DNA of 64,000 nucleotides from Niabella aurantiaca DSM 17617. GTDB taxonomy: Bacteria; Bacteroidota; Bacteroidia; Chitinophagales; Chitinophagaceae. The stretch is taken from the NCBI RefSeq assembly GCF_000374125.1, contig NZ_KB893627.1, forward strand, positions 62,001 to 126,000, read 5' to 3'. Every line of letters starts with the position of its first letter. The stretch's first letter is position 1. A program made the position numbers and the translations under genes. Under the pieces are notes generated by a model that worked only from the letters and a program-made list of their open reading frames with translations, was not told the origin of the DNA and did no database searches. Positions 40,915-50,128 of the stretch are shown one piece after another.

Positions 40915-42441
40915 ATGAAAAAAATAGTAATAGTTATTCCTTTGCTGATATTGATCATTTCCTGCAGGAAGTCGTTGCTGGATCAGGATAATCCCAACAG
41001 GTTACCTGTTGCAAGTTTCTGGAAAAGTGAAGACGATGCCCAAAAAGCAGTGAACTCCATTTACGCCATGTTCTACCAGAACGGAGGCTGGAACCGTTGG
41101 ATCTATTTCCGCCTGGACCTTACGTCGGATGAAGGCATGAGCAAAAGTCCCTGGGTGGAGCTGGCGGACTGGACAAGGTTCCAGTATATTAATTATAATT
41201 TCTGGGAGGGCAACGCAAATACATTTAAAGATATTTTTAAAGCGGTGTTCCGTTGCAACCAGGTATTGAAATTTGTTCCGGATATTCCCTTTGCGGATGA
41301 AGCAAAGAAAAAGGCGGTAATTGCCCAGGCAAAATTTTTCAGGGCCTTTTACTACTACTATGCAGCGATCCTGTATGAGAATGTTCCCATTATTTTAGAC
41401 CCGCACCTGGATGATCCCGGATTTTTGCCCCAGCAGAATACATTGGCCGAAGTGTGGGCACAGGTAGAAAAAGATCTTACAGAGGCCCTGCCTGATCTTC
41501 CGGAAACCTGGGACGATGCCAATGTAGGACGTCCCACCAAAGGGGCCGTGAACGCTTATCTGGCACGCACCTACATGCAGCAGCATAAATGGCCGGAGGC
41601 CAAAACGGCATTGGATTATTTTATCACCGGTGCCGGTAAGGGAATGTATGAGCTGGTGGATTTTAAAGAGAATTTCCGGTCTACCCAGGAAAACAATAAA
41701 GAGTCCGTTTTTGAGATCCAGTTCTCCGATGCCAATAAAACGGGTGAGGGAGATGGTGTCAATGCCAATATGGGTACCAACCGCTGCCAGTTCTTTGCAC
41801 CGAGAGGGATCGGCTGGTCAGATGGTCAGGCCCGTTTCTGGCTGGTGCAGGAGTTTAAAAAGGAAAAGACCATCGATGACGGTATCGATCCCCGGCTGCG
41901 CTATTCCCTTTTTTATCCGGACCTGGAAAAGGACTTTGGCGATAAGATCTACGGCAGGAGCTGGGAATGGAACGCCGATGAGGCCTGGTTTAAAAAATAT
42001 TCGAGAGATTACTATCGGAGCAACGAAGATTATTTTTCGGAGGTGAACAACCGGCTGGTGCGCTATGCGGATATCCTGCTGATGTATGCCGAGGTGCTGA
42101 ACGAGCTGGGGCAAACAGCCGCTGCGGTGCCGTATGTAAACCAGGTAAGAACCCGGTCGAAAATGGCCCCGCTGGCCGTTGCGCATCCCACCGCTATTTT
42201 GGGCAAGGACAGTTTCCGCGAGCGGTTAAAGATCGAGCGGGCGCTGGAGCTTTGCGGGGAAAGTGTGCGCTGGGCAGATCTGAAACGCTGGGGCGACCTG
42301 GATACCCAGGAGAAAGTGAACGCGGTGGCGGTACGGGATCCGGATTTTAAGAACTTTGCTATCGGAAAGCATATCCGTTTGCCCATACCGCAGACGGAAG
42401 TGCTCAACAATACGAACTTGAAACAGAACCCCGGCTATTAG
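40915..42441 (+). CDS. SusD/RagB-family glycan-binding lipoprotein
   Basis: Surface lipoprotein of 508 residues that caps the SusC barrel and captures oligosaccharides. The signal ends in a lipobox (ILIISCRKS, Cys about 17) followed by the SusD N-terminal pattern SLLDQDNPN and FWKSEDDAQKAVNSIYAMF. TPR-like helices occupy the middle (AQAKFFRAFYYYYAAILYENVPII). The C-terminal region has RYADILLMYAEVLNELGQ and ERALELCGESVRWADLKRWG. It is 61 bp downstream of its SusC partner. Confidence 0.95.
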   Translation: MKKIVIVIPLLILIISCRKSLLDQDNPNRLPVASFWKSEDDAQKAVNSIYAMFYQNGGWNRWIYFRLDLTSDEGMSKSPWVELADWTRFQYINYNFWEGNANTFKDIFKAVFRCNQVLKFVPDIPFADEAKKKAVIAQAKFFRAFYYYYAAILYENVPIILDPHLDDPGFLPQQNTLAEVWAQVEKDLTEALPDLPETWDDANVGRPTKGAVNAYLARTYMQQHKWPEAKTALDYFITGAGKGMYELVDFKENFRSTQENNKESVFEIQFSDANKTGEGDGVNANMGTNRCQFFAPRGIGWSDGQARFWLVQEFKKEKTIDDGIDPRLRYSLFYPDLEKDFGDKIYGRSWEWNADEAWFKKYSRDYYRSNEDYFSEVNNRLVRYADILLMYAEVLNELGQTAAAVPYVNQVRTRSKMAPLAVAHPTAILGKDSFRERLKIERALELCGESVRWADLKRWGDLDTQEKVNAVAVRDPDFKNFAIGKHIRLPIPQTEVLNNTNLKQNPGY

Positions 42442-42650
42442 CAGGCAGCGATTGGGGCGCACGGATGCATAGCAGCGGGTGCGCGGATCGGCTTATGGAG
42501 CGCAACACAACGGGGTCTTTGGGCAGACCTGCATATCTGCGGCATTTGAAACGGAAGAACAGTGAAACAACCTTTTTGATATTTATGCGTCCACCATAGA
42601 ACAAAGCCCTCTTATGACGAACAATCAATTATATAAAACCATAATGCATC

Positions 42651-43826
42651 ATGAAGAAATTGAACATTAAAAAGGTAATGAAAGGTACAGTGGCCCTGAT
42701 GACAGGGGTGTTGCTGTTTGTATCGTGTAACACACCGGAGTCCGGTGAAACAGGGCCGGAGGATGCTCCGGCCGCAACCCGGGAGACCTGGACCGCGCAG
42801 CAGGCCAACGAATGGTATGCGACCCAGCCCTGGTATGTGGGTGCCAACTTTTTGCCCAGCACTGCGATCAACCAGCTGGAGATGTGGCAGGCCGCGACAT
42901 TCGATACGGCTACCATCGATAAAGAGCTGGCCCTGGCGGCATCGATCGGAATGAATGTAATGCGGGTTTATCTGCATGACCTTGTGTTTAAAAATGATGA
43001 GCAGGGATTTTACGACCGGATCAATAAGTTCCTTGAGATCGCCGACCGCCACAAAATAAAAATATTGTTCACCATTTTTGATTCCTGCTGGGATCCGTTC
43101 CCGAAGGCGGGAAAACAACGGGATCCCAAACCCTTTGTGCACAATTCCGGTTGGGTGCAGAGCCCCGGGCAGGCCGTATTAAAGGATTCTACACAGTACC
43201 CGGAACTGGAACGGTATGTAAAATCAGTGGTTGGAAAGTTTGCCGGGGACCCGCGCATCATCGCCTGGGATGTATGGAATGAGCCGGATAACATGACCGG
43301 CGCATCTTATCAGAAAGTAGAGATCCCCGACAAAGTAGAGCGCGTGCTGCCCCTGCTGAAGCAAACATTTGAATGGGCCCGGAGCGCCAACCCTTCACAA
43401 CCACTGACCTCGGGTGTATGGGCCGGCAACTGGGAGTCGGACAGCACCCTGAAACCGATTGAACGCTTACAGCTGCAGGAGTCGGACATCATTTCCTTTC
43501 ATTGCTACGACGACTCACTGACGTTGCGGAAAAAGATCAGTCAGTTAAAGCGGTATAACAAACCACTCTGGTGTACAGAATATATGGCAAGACCCAACAA
43601 GAGCACTTTCCAGAGCTCGCTGCCCATTGCAAAAGAAAACAATGTGGCCATGATCAACTGGGGATTTGTTGACGGGAAATCGCAGACCATTTTTCCCTGG
43701 GACAGCTGGACAAAAACCTATACTGCAGAACCGCCGCTTTGGTTCCATGATATTTTCAGAAAAGACGGCACGCCTTACAAACAGGAGGAAGTGGATTTCA
43801 TAAAATCAATGACCGGAAAAAAATAG
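42651..43826 (+). CDS. clan GH-A glycoside hydrolase (cellulase/GH5-like), lipoprotein
   Basis: A (beta/alpha)8-barrel glycosidase of 391 residues. The signal ends in a lipobox (LLFVSCNTPE, Cys about 25), so the enzyme is membrane anchored. Barrel landmarks include AASIGMNVMRVYLHDLVF, the acid/base Glu in WDVWNEPDN and the nucleophile Glu in LWCTEYMAR, with aromatic residues SFHCYDD before it. These fit GH5 and neighbouring clan GH-A families often annotated as cellulase-family or 1,4-beta-xylanase; the exact family and substrate are not decidable by eye. It is the first enzyme behind SusCD, with a 209-bp gap that shows no clear terminator. Confidence 0.85.
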   Translation: MKKLNIKKVMKGTVALMTGVLLFVSCNTPESGETGPEDAPAATRETWTAQQANEWYATQPWYVGANFLPSTAINQLEMWQAATFDTATIDKELALAASIGMNVMRVYLHDLVFKNDEQGFYDRINKFLEIADRHKIKILFTIFDSCWDPFPKAGKQRDPKPFVHNSGWVQSPGQAVLKDSTQYPELERYVKSVVGKFAGDPRIIAWDVWNEPDNMTGASYQKVEIPDKVERVLPLLKQTFEWARSANPSQPLTSGVWAGNWESDSTLKPIERLQLQESDIISFHCYDDSLTLRKKISQLKRYNKPLWCTEYMARPNKSTFQSSLPIAKENNVAMINWGFVDGKSQTIFPWDSWTKTYTAEPPLWFHDIFRKDGTPYKQEEVDFIKSMTGKK

Positions 43827-43947
43827 ACGGCCCGTCATTGTTTGTTTTTACAAAAAGCCCGGTCCCCGTTTCATGCTGCATGCACGAACGGGGATCCGGG
43901 CAAAATAACAAAGGACATATTTTGTATCATTGTATTAAATCGAAATA

Positions 43948-44904
43948 ATGCGGCGCATTCTTTTTATGATGCTTGCCGGTTTCCTGCTATTGCTTCCCGT
44001 CCGGGGAAGGGCGCAGGCTGCCGGAGAGCAGAATCCGCTGGTGGCGGATCCTACCATTTTTTTTCACGGGGGCGTGTATTACCTGTACGGAACCAACGGC
44101 TCCGGGGCCGACAAGGGTTTCAGGGCCTATACATCCACCGACCTGGTTCACTGGAAGGCCGCCGGCAAGGTACTGACCCCGGGCGATGCATTTGGTACCA
44201 GGGGCTTTTGGGCCCCCCAGGTCTTTATGTACCGGAAAAAATTTTACATGGCCTATACCGCCAATGAGCATATTGCCATTGCCGTGGCAGATCACCCGCT
44301 GGGGCCCTTCCGGCAGGAAAAACCGGCACCCCTGCAGGGACCAGGGCGTATGATCGATCCGTTCGTATTCTTTGATAAAGGAAAGGTCTATCTATATCAT
44401 GTGCGCCTGCAGGAAGGCAACCGCATTTTTGTCGCTGAAATGGAGGAAGACCTGAGTGGCATCCGCGAAGCAACGGCGAAGGAATGCATCCATGCCGCTT
44501 CCGGGTGGGAAAATACGGTAAACGCCCAATGGGGTGTTACCGAAGGGCCTACCGTTTTCAAAAGAGGTAAAATATATTATATGCTCTATTCGGCCAACGA
44601 TTTTCGTAACCCGGACTATGCCATTGGCCTGGCTACCAGCACATCGCCGTTGGGGCCCTGGAAGAAAGCAACCATCAACCCGGTGATCTCGAAAACCCTT
44701 GTGGGGTACAACGGCACCGGCCACGGCGACCTTTTTAAGGATGGCCAGGGGCACTGGCAGTATGTGCTGCATACCCATTTTGCACCGTCGAAAGTGGGCC
44801 CCCGGAAAACAGCGATCATACAATTGCTCTTTTCCAGGCATAAGAAAGACCCGCTGATCCGGGCCGATCCCAAAACATTCCGATTTTTAAATTATATAAA
44901 ATGA
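43948..44904 (+). CDS. GH43 glycoside hydrolase (arabinanase/arabinofuranosidase-like)
   Basis: Exported five-bladed propeller enzyme of 318 residues with a signal peptide (MRRILFMMLAGFLLLLPVRGRA). The inverting GH43 triad is complete: base Asp in PLVADPTIFF, pKa-modulating Asp in RMIDPFVFFD, acid Glu in GVTEGPTVFKRG. Further family pieces are YTSTDLVHWKAAG and GFWAPQVFMY. GH43 members act on alpha-L-arabinofuranosyl or beta-xylosyl links; the neighbouring genes favour arabinose chains. It overlaps the next GH43 gene by 4 bp (ATGA). Confidence 0.92.
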   Translation: MRRILFMMLAGFLLLLPVRGRAQAAGEQNPLVADPTIFFHGGVYYLYGTNGSGADKGFRAYTSTDLVHWKAAGKVLTPGDAFGTRGFWAPQVFMYRKKFYMAYTANEHIAIAVADHPLGPFRQEKPAPLQGPGRMIDPFVFFDKGKVYLYHVRLQEGNRIFVAEMEEDLSGIREATAKECIHAASGWENTVNAQWGVTEGPTVFKRGKIYYMLYSANDFRNPDYAIGLATSTSPLGPWKKATINPVISKTLVGYNGTGHGDLFKDGQGHWQYVLHTHFAPSKVGPRKTAIIQLLFSRHKKDPLIRADPKTFRFLNYIK

Positions 44905-45950
44905 TCCGATCTTTTTTGATTCTTTTTTTTGCAGGATTGATTGCCGGGTGCTCCGGCTCCAAAAACACCGCTGCGCTGCACACATTTACCAACCCGCTGC
45001 TGCCGTCCGGTGCAGATCCCTACAGCTTTCATAAGGACGGTTATTATTATTATACACATACCACACAGAACAAGCTGGTGTTGTGGAAGACAAAAAGTCT
45101 TTCCGATCTGAAAACTGCAGAGCGGAAAACCATCTGGACGCCTCCGCGCAATACCATGTATTCAAAACAACTGTGGGCGCCGGAGATCTTATTTTTAAGA
45201 GGAAAATGGTATATGTATTTTGCGGCGGATAACGGCAATAACCACAACCACCGGATGTATGTGCTCGAGAACAGCGCGCCGGATCCGATGCAGGGTGAAT
45301 GGATCTTCAAAGGCAAGGTGGCAGATCCTTCGGATAAATGGGCCATTGACGGAGATGTATTTGAGTATAAAGGTCAGTTGTATATGATCTGGTCCGGATG
45401 GGAAGGAGATGCCAACGGCCAGCAGAATATCTATATCGCAAAAATGAGCAACCCCTGGACCGTCGAAGGGGAGCGCGTGCTGATCTCAGAACCGGAACAT
45501 AAATGGGAGAAATACGGGTACCTGAAAGGGGAGACCCCGGATCACGTATTGGTAAATGAAGGCCCTCAGTTCCTGATCCGTAAAGACCGCATTTTTATTG
45601 TCTATTCTGCAAGCGGATGCTGGACCGAAAATTATACCCTGGGTATGCTTTCCCTAAAGGACAACCGCGATCTTTTAAACCGTGCAAACTGGCTGAAAAG
45701 TCCCGAGCCGGTATTTAAGGCCGCTCCGGAGAACGGGGTTTATGCAGCCGGTCATAACTCCTTCTTTAAATCGCCGGATGGAAAAGAAGACTGGATCCTT
45801 TATCATGCAAATCCCCGGCCCGGCCAGGGATGCGGAGAGCATCGCTCACCCCGTGCCCAGCGGTTCACCTGGCGGAAAGACGGCACGCCTGATTTTGGGC
45901 GTCCCCTGCCAACAACAAAGCCGCTGCCCGAGCCCTCTAAAAAGAAGTGA
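44901..45950 (+). CDS. GH43 glycoside hydrolase, lipoprotein
   Basis: A 349-residue GH43 enzyme anchored by a lipobox (LIAGCSGS, Cys about 17). The catalytic residues are visible: base Asp in SGADPYSFHKDG, second Asp in AIDGDVFEYKGQ, and acid Glu in VNEGPQFLIRKD. LWAPEILFLRGKWYMYF and the C-terminal HNSFFKSPDGKEDWILYH support the assignment. It is coupled to the previous GH43 gene by the ATGA overlap and is one base from the next gene's start region, so three GH43 genes are translated as a block. Confidence 0.92.
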   Translation: MIRSFLILFFAGLIAGCSGSKNTAALHTFTNPLLPSGADPYSFHKDGYYYYTHTTQNKLVLWKTKSLSDLKTAERKTIWTPPRNTMYSKQLWAPEILFLRGKWYMYFAADNGNNHNHRMYVLENSAPDPMQGEWIFKGKVADPSDKWAIDGDVFEYKGQLYMIWSGWEGDANGQQNIYIAKMSNPWTVEGERVLISEPEHKWEKYGYLKGETPDHVLVNEGPQFLIRKDRIFIVYSASGCWTENYTLGMLSLKDNRDLLNRANWLKSPEPVFKAAPENGVYAAGHNSFFKSPDGKEDWILYHANPRPGQGCGEHRSPRAQRFTWRKDGTPDFGRPLPTTKPLPEPSKKK

Positions 45951-45951
45951 T

Positions 45952-47997
45952 ATGAAAAAAATTGTTTATGGTTGTTTGATGCTGCTGGCAACACTTCCGT
46001 CAGTGGCACAAAAACCGGCGGCGATCGATACGGATTTTCCGGACCCCACCGTGATCCTTGCCAACGGGAAGTATTATGCATATGCTACCAACTCCGGTTC
46101 TGCCGGCAGGTTCCGGAACATTCAGGTGGCTGTGTCCGGTGATCTGAAAAACTGGAAGATCATCGGCGATGCCCTCCCTGAAAAACCATCCTGGGGCTAT
46201 AAGGATTTTTGGGCGCCGCATGTCCTGTACAATGAAACAATAAACAAGTATGTGCTTTTTTATTCCGCAGAAACGGTGGATACCGCTGCGGGTAAAGCGA
46301 TCGGTGTGGCCTTTGCCAACCGGCCGGAAGGCCCCTTCCGCGATGCGGGCGCACCCCTCATCGTACGACCGGACTTTGAAGCCATTGATCCGATGGTGCT
46401 CCGCGACCCGCGGTCAAAAAAATATTATATGGTATGGGGCTCCGGCTTTCAGCCGCTGCGGATCCGGGAAATGGATCCGTCCATGAAAACGTTTGCTGCG
46501 GGATCCGTAGACCATGCGATCCTGCCGGCAGGGGCGGATAAAGATTATGGAAAACTGGTAGAAGGTGCATGGATCGATTATGATCAGGGCTACTATTATC
46601 TTTATTATTCCGGCGACAACTGCTGTGGCGTGGATGCGCATTATGCGGTAATGGTGGCCCGGTCAAAAAATATTACGGGGCCTTACACCCGTCTGGGAGC
46701 CGTATCGGAAAACAAAAGCAGCGTGATCCTGGAAAGCGACGCCATGATAGTGGCGCCGGGGCATAACTCGGTGTTCAAAGATAAGGAAGGGCAAAAATGG
46801 ATCGCCTATCATGCCATACCCCGGGCGGCATTTAACGAAAAGAAATATGGCCGTATCCTGTACCTGGATCGCATTGTTTATAAGAACGGGTGGCCGGCGC
46901 TGATCAAAGAAACGCCGCCAGCCATTTCCATCCGCTGGACAGACAGTGTTACCATCAGCACCGGCTACAGGGAAAATGAAACGGGGGAGGCGCTGCCGGT
47001 ATATGGCGCCCAGTATCCGCGCCTCCTGCGGCTTGCTAACGGAAAATGGCTGGCAGGCTATACGGTACTCCGCAACAAAGGATACAAACGGGATGCAAAA
47101 GGCGGGCTGGAGCTGGAGATCTCGGAAAGCAGCGACAATGGTAAAAGCTGGACAAAGATCAGCACCATTACTGACCCGGGAAGGGACCTGGACAATGCAC
47201 AGCTGGTGCAGCTGCCCAATGGTGATGTGTTGCTGGCCGGGCGATCGGTACGCTGGCAGGAGTCGTACCGGCTGCCGGTATATCAGAGCAGCGATGGTGG
47301 AAGGAACTGGCGCTTGCTGAGTGTGATCGATACAAATGAGGGCGCTCCCGGCACCCTGGGAAAGCCGGATAAGGGATTGTATGAGCCGCATTTCTATTTT
47401 TTGAAAGACGGCCGGCTGGCCGTCTTGTACGCCAGCGAAAAGCACGTGACCGGTGCTCCATCGTATAGCCAGATCATTGCACAGAAGATTTCGGCGGATT
47501 CCGGCAAAACCTGGGGCCCGGAGATCTGGGTGGCCCATACGCCCGGACATCCGTTGTCGCGGCCGGGCATGCCGGTTGCAGACCGGATGCAGGATGGGAA
47601 TTACATCGTTGTTTATGAAGTCTGCGGTCCCGAAGATTGCGGCATCTATTATAAAACGGGCGCCGACGGCATCCACTGGGAGGAAGGATTGGGTACGAAG
47701 ATCCCCGGTCAGAAAGCAGCGCCCTATGTATGTGCGCTCTCCGATGGTAACCTGCTGTTGTCGTCCAACCTGGGAACGGTATCCGCAAGCAATGATTTCG
47801 GTAAGACCTGGAGGCAGCTGGAAATGCCCTGGACACACAGTGTTCCCTTTGAAAAAGACTGGCACCAGACCATCTGGCAAAGCATTTACCAATTTGATGA
47901 GCAAACGGTTGGGGTGGTTACCTCAAGAAAAAGAAGCGGGGGCGGGCATGATGTGAAGATCCGGTTCGGGCGTATAGAAAAAATGGGTACCTTGTAA
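45952..47997 (+). CDS. bimodular GH43 plus BNR-propeller (GH93/sialidase-like) enzyme
   Basis: Exported protein of 681 residues. The start is the ATG at 45952 opening the signal peptide (MKKIVYGCLMLLATLPSVA/Q); the frame is open further upstream inside the previous gene. Residues about 25-320 are a GH43 propeller with its full triad (DFPDPTVI, EAIDPMVLRD, KLVEGAWIDY). Residues about 330-675 form a second, six-bladed propeller with Asp-box repeats (SSDNGKSWTKI, SSDGGRNWRLL, SADSGKTWGPE, SNDFGKTWRQL), the fold of sialidases and of GH93 exo-arabinanases. With the surrounding genes, GH93-like exo-arabinanase is the more attractive reading, but sialidase or a non-catalytic role cannot be excluded. 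Confidence 0.87.
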   Translation: MKKIVYGCLMLLATLPSVAQKPAAIDTDFPDPTVILANGKYYAYATNSGSAGRFRNIQVAVSGDLKNWKIIGDALPEKPSWGYKDFWAPHVLYNETINKYVLFYSAETVDTAAGKAIGVAFANRPEGPFRDAGAPLIVRPDFEAIDPMVLRDPRSKKYYMVWGSGFQPLRIREMDPSMKTFAAGSVDHAILPAGADKDYGKLVEGAWIDYDQGYYYLYYSGDNCCGVDAHYAVMVARSKNITGPYTRLGAVSENKSSVILESDAMIVAPGHNSVFKDKEGQKWIAYHAIPRAAFNEKKYGRILYLDRIVYKNGWPALIKETPPAISIRWTDSVTISTGYRENETGEALPVYGAQYPRLLRLANGKWLAGYTVLRNKGYKRDAKGGLELEISESSDNGKSWTKISTITDPGRDLDNAQLVQLPNGDVLLAGRSVRWQESYRLPVYQSSDGGRNWRLLSVIDTNEGAPGTLGKPDKGLYEPHFYFLKDGRLAVLYASEKHVTGAPSYSQIIAQKISADSGKTWGPEIWVAHTPGHPLSRPGMPVADRMQDGNYIVVYEVCGPEDCGIYYKTGADGIHWEEGLGTKIPGQKAAPYVCALSDGNLLLSSNLGTVSASNDFGKTWRQLEMPWTHSVPFEKDWHQTIWQSIYQFDEQTVGVVTSRKRSGGGHDVKIRFGRIEKMGTL

Positions 47998-48048
47998 AGC
48001 TGCCCGGACATTATTTATTGTATATTCGACATTTATCAACGATTGCAC

Positions 48049-50082
48049 ATGCGTTTGTATGTTTTTTACGGAACGGTTTTATTGTTTTTAGCCACAACGG
48101 CTTTTGGGCAAAAGAAGGCCCCCACTGCCGGTGATCCCATTCATTATACGCCAAGGGTATTTAAAAACTTCGACATCGGCGCGATACAGCCGGCCGGCTG
48201 GCTGCTGGACCAGCTGCAAACAGTGGCCCGGAATGCAACCGGTCATTTGGATGAAACACACGAAAAGATCAAAAAAGACAATGGCTGGCTGGGCGGCAAT
48301 GGAGACGGGTGGGAGGAAACCCCCTACTGGCTGGATGGTGCAGTGCCCACCGCCTACCTGCTGAAAGACCCGCAGCTGACCCGGAAAGTAGGGCGATACA
48401 TCAACTGGACCCTGGAGCACCAGCGGCCATCGGGATATTTTGGTCCGCTGACAAAATATGAAAAGGAAACGGGGAAACCCATCACGCTCGAAACGGCCGA
48501 TAAAGGCGAGGACTGGTGGCCCAAAATGGTGATGCTGAAAGTACTGCAGCAATACTACAGCGCCACTAAAGACAAACGGGTCATCCCGTTCATGCTTCGT
48601 TATTTTCATTACCAGGAGGCGGCCTTAAAAAAAGTGCCGCTTTCAAAATGGACAGAATGGGCTGTATCCCGGGGCTCGGAAAATATGCTGGTGGCGCAAT
48701 GGCTGTACGGGATCACCAAAGAATCTTTTTTGCTGCGGCTTTCGGCCACGATCCGGGGCCAGTCGCTGCCCTGGAGCGCTTTATTGGGCGGGCGCGATTG
48801 GGTGATGCAGGCAGCAGCCTTCCAAAACAATAAGGCCTGGATGACCCGGCACGGTGTGAACGTGGGCATGGCGCTGAAAGAGCCGGCGCTCAATTATGAA
48901 CGCACTTCCGATAAAAAATACCTTGAGATCCTGAACCGGGGCTGGAGCGATATTATGCTGCTGCATGGCCTGCCCAACGGCATTTTTTCTGCGGATGAAG
49001 ACCTCCATGGGAATCTGCCCACCCAGGGTACAGAATTATGCGCCATTGTAGAAACGATGTTTTCGATGGAAGAAGCGCTTTCCATTACCGGGGAACTCCA
49101 ATTTGCAGATGCATTGGAGCGGATGACCTTTAACGCGTTCCCGCCGCAGACCACCGCAGATTTTAACCGGAAGCAATATTTCCAGATCGCCAACCAGGTA
49201 GATGTCAGCAGGGGGGTGTACGATTTTTCTTTACCGTTCAACCGGCAGATGAATAACGTGTTCGGCGCCCGCAGCGGCTACAGTTGCTGCCTGGCCAACA
49301 TGCACCAGGGCTGGCCCAAATTTGTTCAGAGCCTTTGGCATCAGACCCACGACAAGGGCGTAGCCGCGCTGGTCTATGCACCAAGCCGGCTGACAACCAC
49401 CATCGGCACCGTTCCGGTGACGATCGTTGAAAAAACAGATTATCCGTTCAATGATGAGATCCTTTTTGAAGTAACGCCCGGAAAAAATATGACGTTCCCC
49501 TTTTTATTAAGGGTCCCCGGCTGGTGTAAAAAGCCGGTCATTACGATCAATGGCGAACCCCTGGAGCCGGAGATACAACAGGGACTGGTAACGCTCAAAA
49601 GGACCTGGAAAAAAGGAGATGTGGTAAAGCTGCGGCTGCCGATGGATGTGCGGATCACAAACTGGGGGCGTAACTCGCGAACGGTAGAACGGGGCCCGCT
49701 GGTGTATGCCTTAAAGCTGAAAGAAACGGCAACGGAGGCAACAGAGCCGGCAGAGGGCCCGTACGAAACGCTGGCTACAAGCGATGCCTGGAACTATGGC
49801 TTATTAAAAAAGATCGTGGATGATCCCGGTGTGCTGAAGGTAGCGGAGCATCCGTTAAAACCGGGCTTTAAATGGACACAGGATTTTGCCCCGGTAGCCA
49901 TTACCGCATCCGGAAAACGCATTCCTTCCTGGAAGGCGGAAAAAGGACAGGTTGCGGATCAGCCGGTATCAGACAGGGAGGGTATTTATAAAGGGGAAGT
50001 AGCGCCGGAGATCCGGTCGTTCACATTGATCCCCTATGGCTTTACCCGTTTGCGCATTGTGGCATTTCCTGTTGTGCCCTGA
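48049..50082 (+). CDS. GH127-type (DUF1680) beta-L-arabinofuranosidase
   Basis: Exported (alpha/alpha)6-barrel enzyme of 677 residues. The start is the ATG at 48049 (the TTG at 48043 is not needed). The signal peptide ends in TTAFGQ. Features of the DUF1680 family are WLDGAVPTAYLL, NMLVAQWLYGITKE, TELCAIVETMFSMEEAL (matching the Glu-x-Cys zinc ligands) and GYSCCLANMHQGWPKF (Cys-Cys pair containing the nucleophile). The zinc-thiolate active site therefore looks intact. The family hydrolyses beta-L-arabinofuranosides such as those on hydroxyproline-rich plant proteins or pectic side chains. It lies just before the epimerase gene. Confidence 0.9.
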   Translation: MRLYVFYGTVLLFLATTAFGQKKAPTAGDPIHYTPRVFKNFDIGAIQPAGWLLDQLQTVARNATGHLDETHEKIKKDNGWLGGNGDGWEETPYWLDGAVPTAYLLKDPQLTRKVGRYINWTLEHQRPSGYFGPLTKYEKETGKPITLETADKGEDWWPKMVMLKVLQQYYSATKDKRVIPFMLRYFHYQEAALKKVPLSKWTEWAVSRGSENMLVAQWLYGITKESFLLRLSATIRGQSLPWSALLGGRDWVMQAAAFQNNKAWMTRHGVNVGMALKEPALNYERTSDKKYLEILNRGWSDIMLLHGLPNGIFSADEDLHGNLPTQGTELCAIVETMFSMEEALSITGELQFADALERMTFNAFPPQTTADFNRKQYFQIANQVDVSRGVYDFSLPFNRQMNNVFGARSGYSCCLANMHQGWPKFVQSLWHQTHDKGVAALVYAPSRLTTTIGTVPVTIVEKTDYPFNDEILFEVTPGKNMTFPFLLRVPGWCKKPVITINGEPLEPEIQQGLVTLKRTWKKGDVVKLRLPMDVRITNWGRNSRTVERGPLVYALKLKETATEATEPAEGPYETLATSDAWNYGLLKKIVDDPGVLKVAEHPLKPGFKWTQDFAPVAITASGKRIPSWKAEKGQVADQPVSDREGIYKGEVAPEIRSFTLIPYGFTRLRIVAFPVVP

Positions 50083-50128
50083 GTATAGATTCGTTAATTT
50101 TAAATCCAGAAATAATCAAATCAATAAA

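Noticed and set aside
46663-47904. 413-codon open frame antisense to the GH43-propeller gene
   Set aside because: The plus-strand protein has clear GH43 and Asp-box motifs throughout; the antisense product is rich in unlikely residues and unrecognisable.
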